A DNA stretch of 64,000 nt, taken from contig JBBQWR010000007.1 in NCBI GenBank assembly GCA_038210495.1, positions 75,550 to 139,549 of the forward strand. The letters are read 5' to 3'. Under the pieces are notes generated by a model that ran no database searches, was not told the DNA's origin, and saw only the letters and a list, made by a program, of their open reading frames with translations. Source of the DNA: JBBQWR01 sp038210495. GTDB taxonomy: Bacteria > Planctomycetota > Planctomycetia > Pirellulales > DATAWG01. The position numbers were made by a program, and so were the translations under genes. Numbering within the stretch: the first letter of the stretch is position 1; each line of letters opens with the position of its first letter. This document shows positions 58,463 to 64,000 of the stretch, in pieces.

Positions 58463-61400
58463 CAACGTGATTGGCTTTCGTCCAGAAGCTGGCCTCAGGG
58501 CCGAGAGGGTTCGCATCGGGATGCAGCATCTGGCTTTTGACGTTCTCCGGAATGGTGAGCAGTTTCGCCGAGCCGAGATCAACCACGCTGTTCTCAAGGG
58601 ACTCGTTTGGGTCGCGAAGCGTCAACTCGATCGCCGGGCCGAAGGTTTTTTCCAACGGCGCAACTGTCGAGGCTGGTCTGAGGCCGGCGTTGTTCGCGCT
58701 TCCATGGGCGAGCTTCAACACTTCGAGCATCGCCGCGTAGAAGGCCGGGTCCAACCGTGCCCCGAAGTCGAAGCCGACCCACACGCCATGCTTCGTCGTG
58801 GGGTCGTAGGCTGCGTTGCCAAACGAAGTCCAATAGGGTTTCTGAAAAGTCTGCGGAAGCTCGGCCTGGCCGTTGTATGGCTCATCCATCTGGCGAACAG
58901 TGAGGATGAACCCTTCGGCTGACGGTCCCACTTGCTTGTCGGGATTGGGCGAGAAGTCGCCGCCCTTTGACCCCGGGTGGAATTGAAATTCCTGCGTTGC
59001 GTACCGGGCGGTGAATTCGTCATCGGTGGTCTTCACCAGCGCATCCGGGAAATACTTGGAGATCAGCGTTGCTGCCGCATTCTTTACGGACTCGAAAGTG
59101 GGTGTCATAGCGGCCGAAGGCTGGCCGGTCTGTGTTACGAGCTTGTAACGCAGCTTCACGCCACGGCCTTTCTTGTCCGAGCCGCGGTAGCCGAGATCGG
59201 ATTCGACGTTGTCGAGCAGTTGCAGGATGCCCATCTCGCCGCGCGACGTTTTGAAAAGATAAGTCAGCGGCAGTTCGGTCTTCTTCGGCTCGATGACGCC
59301 GGTGATCCACGAGGCGTGTTGCAATTCCTTCACGGTCTCTTCCGCCGTCTGCTTCTCCCAGACCGGTGAATGGTCTTTGGTGAACAGGCAACCTTCGCCG
59401 ACAAACTGAAAGCCCTCCTCCCCGCCCAATGCCTCGGCATCAACTCCGCCGGCCTCCTCGATGATCTTCGAGTCCTGCGCAGCCTGTTCCTTCGTGGTAC
59501 CTGGCCCGTGCCCTTCAGTGAAAAGCCGCCCGCTGCGGAACTGCAAGCACTGCATGGCGCACGGCGCGCCGAAGGGCACCACGCGTTCCATCACGGGGCC
59601 GAAAGTCGGTCGGGCAAGCGGCGTCGCTTCGCTAACGGATTGTTCCTTCACCGATGCGCTGCCAGCCGACTGCCTTACCAGCTTGTAGCGCAGCTTTACG
59701 CCCTTCTCCGTGAAAGCGATCACCTGCACGATGCCGCGTCCGCCTTCGCGAGTCTGGAAGGCATAGGTCGCCGGGCCGTTGGTCGCGGGATTCAGGAGGA
59801 CCTGTGACGGCGCGGCAGGATCGATCTCGCCAAGGCGCTCGATTAGTTGCGCGGGATCAGGCTTGTCCCAATCCTCGTTGGTCAACTCCTTCACCTTCAA
59901 TCCGAAGGCGGTGAACCGATCGTCGCTGGACAGCATGGCGTCCATTCGTTGTTGCTCGATCCAGGTGGCGATGGCGGCGAACCCTTCAGCCACCGTCCCA
60001 AACATTCCGGTATTTTCTGTCTTGAGTTTGAATTCGGGCAACTTCGCCTGCCTGTCGGTATCGAAATCAATGGCGGTTTCACTTTCCAGCATTCGCTCGA
60101 TCACCGGGCCGAAGGCCGAAGCAGTTGAGTTCGCAACGCCAGCATTTCGCGATGATTTGAATCCGCCGACGATTTCCACCTGCGTCTCCACGTTCGGTTG
60201 CAGCGAGACGTTTCGGAATTTCACGATGTGAATCGGCCGCGCCTCGTAGTGGAACTTGGCCACGTCAGCCGGTTTGATTCCATCAAACTGATAGACGAGC
60301 GAAACCAGATTCTCTTGACTGTCGCCTTCCACGACATGACCGGTCACAGATTTTCCCTCCTTGGTGACGGCTCTGATACGGTGATCAAACTTGCAATAAG
60401 ATCCCGCCGTCTGATACTCCGCCGCAAGCGATATGACGGCATGGCCGGCGCGCTCGGCGAGATTGTTGATGGTGAATTTTTCCCCGTTGCTCGTGCCTGT
60501 CACGTTCCCGGTGCTCCAGCGATTGATTCCGGCAGTATCCTCGGATTGAAACGAGCCGGTGGCGACATAGACAGTGAGGCTCATCGTCTTCGCGTCGCGC
60601 GCGAATGGAGTGCTGACGCCCGTCCATCCGGCGAGCGGTTTTCCACCCGCTTCGAGATGAAACATTCCATCGAGGCCGACGAGTTTTTCGTCGATGTCGA
60701 TCCCGACGAATTTCGGCGCTTCGCCCGCTCCGTTGACCGCAATGACGAACTTCCGCAACTCGCTATTTTCATCCGGCGGATGAGCAAGACCTTCGTCGGT
60801 TTCGCGCCACTTGGCCGCTGTAATGGGTCGTCCATTCGGTGCCCACCACCCGCTTGATCCGCGCGGCGAGGCTGCCAGCGCGACGAGCCGGACATTAGCC
60901 TGATCGGGCAACTCCACCATCGGCGCGAAACTCAGATCGCCGACAGCGCCTGGGGCAGGCACTGCTTTCTGCACCAGTTTGTAGCGAATGGTCACGCCGA
61001 AACTGTTGTTCCCAGCCTTATCATCTTGCGGAAGCACCTGCAGCAAACCGGTCTTGTCGAAAGTCCTGAAGCCATACACGCCCGGCGGGATGCGAGTCTG
61101 CGAATGCGACTGGCTTGAGCGCTTGGCCGCGGCCTGCTGTGCGAACTTTTCCTCCAGCCCGGGTGCGGAGAGGTTCGACCACGCGGCCTGATCGAGATCC
61201 AACAGGGCGACGTCCAGAATCGCGAGCGTGTCCGTCGAGTTTTCCGTCACCGGCTGAAAAACGTTTCCGCCCGCGCGGCGCACATCATCGGCCAGACTCA
61301 TCCCGCCGGGCAGCGGCAGGAGCTTGCCGGTCAGCAGGTCCAGGCATTTGCCACCGAAGGGACACGTTCGCTCGATCACCGATCCGAATGTCGCATGGTT

Positions 61401-62954
61401 GGACAGGGCTGCCACGCGCTTCCAAGCAAAATCGGCCAAACGGGGCGTGGCGGGGTTGATCTTCGACGTCGCGTCGGTTGTGTTTGCCCCGCGAATCTCG
61501 TCGCCGACCAGTCGCAACGAGATCTCGCCGAAGCGATCTTCCCCTTCTTTCCATGTTCCGTTAAACCGCCGCTCGATGCGCGACCACTTAACGTGAATGT
61601 CGCCGGGTGTTTTACCAAACGTATCCGTGTACGTGCCGCTGTACTCGGCATCGGTTGACTTTTTTAAAACGACGCGGCCCCAATCATCGCCCGACCATTC
61701 GCCCGAAATATCGGCCGGTTCCGTAGCTGCGATGGCCGCGGCAAATAGGCCGATTCCCAATAGCGAGAGCATAACGGCAACTCCTGAAAAACGAGACTTG
61801 CGAGGTTTGGTTAATGGACCTGGAGCAAGATTTGCCAACTCCGCAGGCAGCGGTACGCTGGTCGGCTGTTGCAAATGGGCTAGACACTTTTCAAGCAAGT
61901 CGCTGACCTCTTGCGCCGAGCCGTAACGGAGATCCGGGGCCTTTTCAAGCATTCGATCGACGATCACAACGAACCATGGCGGCAATTCGGCGTTGAGCGA
62001 CGCCATCGCCGGGGGCGGGTCGTCGATCAATCGCCGCAACGTGGCCATCGTCGAATCGGCTCGAAAGGGCGACACGCCAGTCGCCATCTCGTAGAGCACA
62101 CAACCTAAGCTGAAGAGGTCCGAGCGGCCGTCCAGCGGTTCGCCGCGAGCCTGTTCCGGCGACATGTATTGCGGGGTGCCGGCAATCATGCCCCAGCGGG
62201 TCATCGAAACGTCATCTGCCGCGCGGGCCAGGCCGAAGTCGGTGAGCACAGCCCGTTCGACGCCTTTTTCCAACAGGATGTTGGCTGGCTTAACGTCGCG
62301 ATGCACAAGTCCCTGTTCGTGGGCCGCCGCCAGCCCGGCCGCCGCCTGCATGCCGATCCGCAATGTTTCTTTCAGTTCCAGACGACCTTGTGCGACCAAT
62401 CGCTGGGCGAGTGATTCGCCGGCAACCAACGGCATTACCAGAAAAGGCAAGCGGCCGGCGGGCTGAACTTGGTGAATTGCCAACACGTTTGGATGTACGA
62501 CGGCTGCCGCCGCTTGTGCCTCGCGAGCAAATCGCTTCTTGGCTAGGGAGCTTTGCGCGAGATGCGGCGAGAGTACCTTGATTGCCACGCAGCGTTTCAA
62601 TTCGCGGTCAAACCCTTTCAGCACGACGCCCATGCCGCCACGCCCGATGATCTCCAGCACGTCGTATCCGCCCAACCGGCCGAGGACGTTCGGCTCGTCC
62701 GACGGTTCCAGATGTTCGACCGTGAAATCGATGTCAGACCATTCGTCGCGGGCGGGGATGGATTTATCGAGTTCATCTCCGCTGAGAGCCTCCGCCGCCT
62801 CGCGGCGCCATGCTTCGCCGCCAGCCATTTGTTCCAGCGCGGCACGACAGCCCTCGCAACGTTCCAGGTGGTGGTAAAACTGTTCCTCGCACTCAGCGGG
62901 AAGAGGACCGGATAGCGCGGATTCTAGTAGTGCGGTTGAGCATTTGTCGGTCAT
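58398..62954 (-). CDS. Membrane Ser/Thr kinase with N-terminal zinc-finger and repeated sensor modules
   Basis: The 1,518-residue product begins with an anti-sigma-type zinc finger (H29-x3-C33-x2-C36 in HHLERCEGC). The kinase domain spans about 98-360: G-loop GRGGMG, K126 in VAIK, HRDVKPAN, DFG at 239-241 and SPEQAR. One membrane helix lies at about 389-409. The outside part has modules that each open FGxxIER (523, 948, 1118, 1438) and close with RYKLV (about 657, 1088, 1268); the fourth is cut by a frameshift. Its ATG overlaps the stop of the ECF sigma gene. It probably senses an envelope signal and controls that sigma factor. Confidence 0.85.
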   Translation of the reverse strand: MTDKCSTALLESALSGPLPAECEEQFYHHLERCEGCRAALEQMAGGEAWRREAAEALSGDELDKSIPARDEWSDIDFTVEHLEPSDEPNVLGRLGGYDVLEIIGRGGMGVVLKGFDRELKRCVAIKVLSPHLAQSSLAKKRFAREAQAAAAVVHPNVLAIHQVQPAGRLPFLVMPLVAGESLAQRLVAQGRLELKETLRIGMQAAAGLAAAHEQGLVHRDVKPANILLEKGVERAVLTDFGLARAADDVSMTRWGMIAGTPQYMSPEQARGEPLDGRSDLFSLGCVLYEMATGVSPFRADSTMATLRRLIDDPPPAMASLNAELPPWFVVIVDRMLEKAPDLRYGSAQEVSDLLEKCLAHLQQPTSVPLPAELANLAPGPLTKPRKSRFSGVAVMLSLLGIGLFAAAIAATEPADISGEWSGDDWGRVVLKKSTDAEYSGTYTDTFGKTPGDIHVKWSRIERRFNGTWKEGEDRFGEISLRLVGDEIRGANTTDATSKINPATPRLADFAWKRVAALSNHATFGSVIERTCPFGGKCLDLLTGKLLPLPGGMSLADDVRRAGGNVFQPVTENSTDTLAILDVALLDLDQAAWSNLSAPGLEEKFAQQAAAKRSSQSHSQTRIPPGVYGFRTFDKTGLLQVLPQDDKAGNNSFGVTIRYKLVQKAVPAPGAVGDLSFAPMVELPDQANVRLVALAASPRGSSGWWAPNGRPITAAKWRETDEGLAHPPDENSELRKFVIAVNGAGEAPKFVGIDIDEKLVGLDGMFHLEAGGKPLAGWTGVSTPFARDAKTMSLTVYVATGSFQSEDTAGINRWSTGNVTGTSNGEKFTINNLAERAGHAVISLAAEYQTAGSYCKFDHRIRAVTKEGKSVTGHVVEGDSQENLVSLVYQFDGIKPADVAKFHYEARPIHIVKFRNVSLQPNVETQVEIVGGFKSSRNAGVANSTASAFGPVIERMLESETAIDFDTDRQAKLPEFKLKTENTGMFGTVAEGFAAIATWIEQQRMDAMLSSDDRFTAFGLKVKELTNEDWDKPDPAQLIERLGEIDPAAPSQVLLNPATNGPATYAFQTREGGRGIVQVIAFTEKGVKLRYKLVRQSAGSASVKEQSVSEATPLARPTFGPVMERVVPFGAPCAMQCLQFRSGRLFTEGHGPGTTKEQAAQDSKIIEEAGGVDAEALGGEEGFQFVGEGCLFTKDHSPVWEKQTAEETVKELQHASWITGVIEPKKTELPLTYLFKTSRGEMGILQLLDNVESDLGYRGSDKKGRGVKLRYKLVTQTGQPSAAMTPTFESVKNAAATLISKYFPDALVKTTDDEFTARYATQEFQFHPGSKGGDFSPNPDKQVGPSAEGFILTVRQMDEPYNGQAELPQTFQKPYWTSFGNAAYDPTTKHGVWVGFDFGARLDPAFYAAMLEVLKLAHGSANNAGLRPASTVAPLEKTFGPAIELTLRDPNESLENSVVDLGSAKLLTIPENVKSQMLHPDANPLGPEASFWTKANHVDVQDRARRDGHPASARHHRHP

Positions 62955-63550
62955 TGTGCCTTCTCCATTTCTACCACGGCGGTTCGCAGCCGAGCCAACA
63001 CGCGGCATTTGGCAACTCCTACCGCGACGACCGTCATCCCAAGTTTCTTAGCAGCGTCCGCTGGCAACGTTCCCGCGATGCTGGTTTCCCAGAACGCTTG
63101 CCACGTTGTCGGGTGGACTTCACCTCGAACGCGTTCACCTGCCCGCTGGAGCAGAGCACGGCGCAACTCGCGGTCGAAATCGATCGCCTCCGACTCATCG
63201 GGTGCGGGCAACTTGCCGAGCATCGATTGCACATCGGAACCCCCGATGACCAACGCGCGCCGCCCGCGCTTCCTCAACCAATCGATGACCAGATTCCGAG
63301 CCACGCACCGCAACCAACCGCGGAATGAGCCACGCTCCTTCGCAGGATCCCAGCGGTCGACGCTCCGGCTGACGGACAGGAACAACTCCTGCATGACATC
63401 CTGCACGTCCGCGACCTGAAGCCCATGTTGCCGCAGCAGGCGGTAAACCACGGGCTCATAGAGACTTACAAACTCAACCCAAGCTTCGCGGTCTGCCGAA
63501 TCACAAAGGCGTAGCACCAGGCTGGCGCGGGTGGTAGGGGTAAGGGTCAT
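62951..63550 (-). CDS. ECF-type RNA polymerase sigma factor
   Basis: The 199-residue protein has sigma region 2 (EAWVEFVSLYEPVVYRLL, DVQDVMQELFLSVSRSV, FRGWLRCVARNLVIDWLRKR) and a region 4 helix-turn-helix (TLPADAAKKLGMTVVAVGVA with KCRVLARLR). GAGGA lies shortly upstream of the ATG at 63550. It overlaps the kinase by four bases. ECF factors paired with Ser/Thr kinases are typical of planctomycetes; the kinase or its zinc-finger is the likely regulator instead of a classical anti-sigma factor. Confidence 0.92.
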   Translation of the reverse strand: MTLTPTTRASLVLRLCDSADREAWVEFVSLYEPVVYRLLRQHGLQVADVQDVMQELFLSVSRSVDRWDPAKERGSFRGWLRCVARNLVIDWLRKRGRRALVIGGSDVQSMLGKLPAPDESEAIDFDRELRRALLQRAGERVRGEVHPTTWQAFWETSIAGTLPADAAKKLGMTVVAVGVAKCRVLARLRTAVVEMEKAQ

Positions 63551-64000
63551 GGTCGTCCTCTAACAATATACACGACCGAAAAAGCTGAACATTACACGGA
63601 AAACAAGAAAAACAGACAAGGACTAGATCGGGGCCAACCGTTCCAATATCAATTTAGTGGAAAACGTCCACTGTGGCCCTTCGGCAGCCGACCTGTCAAT
63701 TTGGTCGAGATGGCGGTAGTCACTTCGGATCGAGTTGCTGAGGAATGCGCTCGCCCGGTTGCGCTTGACGAAGTCGCCACCAGGAGCGATCGACGTCGCT
63801 CCAGGCTCGCCAGTTTTCGTAGGATGCTCGACAAGAGCGGCTGGCTTCTGCGGAATGCACTAGCAGCCCGTTGAAGTAACGCGATTTCCTGACGCGGTTG
63901 ATTTTCACGCGGCGGTGGCCGCGGCCTGCCAGGGATGACGACTCCGAATGCCACGATCGGCCATATGTGCGTTTGACGCGCCCCACAGGCTAATTTGCAT
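63551..64000. other. End of window: no gene supported
   Basis: The last 450 bp contain overlapping open frames in the minus direction (63649-63954 and 63720-63986), but neither has recognisable protein features: they are arginine/serine-rich, with composition typical of shadow frames. The sigma factor promoter probably lies in the first part. A gene running off the end cannot be excluded. Confidence 0.3.

Noticed and set aside
63649..63986. Two overlapping minus-strand frames at the window end
   Set aside because: Neither shows signal, fold or motif, and both have composition of non-coding frames.

Overview
The window is about 64 kb of high-GC chromosomal DNA that looks like a planctomycete, most likely of the Pirellulales type. 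The lineage call is an inference from gene content: a cytochrome-c/DUF1549/DUF1553 protein followed by a Tat-exported DUF1501 protein, a DUF58/von Willebrand operon with a DUF4175-like giant, an ECF sigma factor fused in operon to a membrane Ser/Thr kinase, FIST and RidA proteins, and intergenic spacers full of short palindromes and 7-bp tandem arrays. BamD-like and LptE-like lipoproteins and a VgrG show a Gram-negative envelope. No rRNA, tRNA or CRISPR array was seen.

Layout. 0.1-8 kb: class-III aminotransferase, then a minus-strand housekeeping run (fliM, proA, folP, lptE-like, bamD-like, recO). 8.2-15.2 kb: an oligopeptide ABC transporter (oppABCDF), interrupted between oppC and oppD by a decayed reading frame followed by an intact gene that is a stand-alone homologue of elongation factor G domain IV. 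15.4-18.2 kb: two small membrane proteins, then queE-queC diverging from queF (7-deazaguanine/queuosine synthesis). 18.5-22.6 kb: two uncharacterised proteins, a decayed HigBA-like module and glutamine-dependent NAD synthetase. 22.8-34.3 kb: a minus-strand operon DUF58 - BatA/VWA - VWA/amidotransferase-like - DUF4175-like - small coiled-coil protein - squalene-cyclase-fold protein. 34.6-37.6 kb: a small fatty-acid-synthesis-type cluster (FabZ-like, long ACP, FabZ-like, FabF-like). 37.7-49.3 kb: small exported proteins, a PQQ-type propeller, FIST, RidA, a GT87-like glycosyltransferase, an outer-membrane barrel candidate, an FHA protein and a VgrG spike. 49.6-55.8 kb: the DUF1549/1553 cytochrome protein, the DUF1501 protein and a toxin-antitoxin-like pair bracketed by a second copy of the DUF1501 3' end. 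56-63.6 kb: an A/T-richer leucine-rich-repeat gene, then an ECF sigma factor with a zinc-finger/kinase/sensor protein whose C-terminus is split off by a frameshift.

The most unusual points are the free-standing EF-G domain IV protein beside toxin-like debris inside the opp operon; the kinase with four copies of an FGPxIER...YKLV module; 7-bp-periodic arrays in many spacers, resembling cyanobacterial STRR heptamers; three copies of a two-hairpin element (GTAGGTCAGGCAC...GTGCCTGACCTAC), each just downstream of a minus-strand gene; and repeat elements inserted in frame inside the DUF1553 gene.
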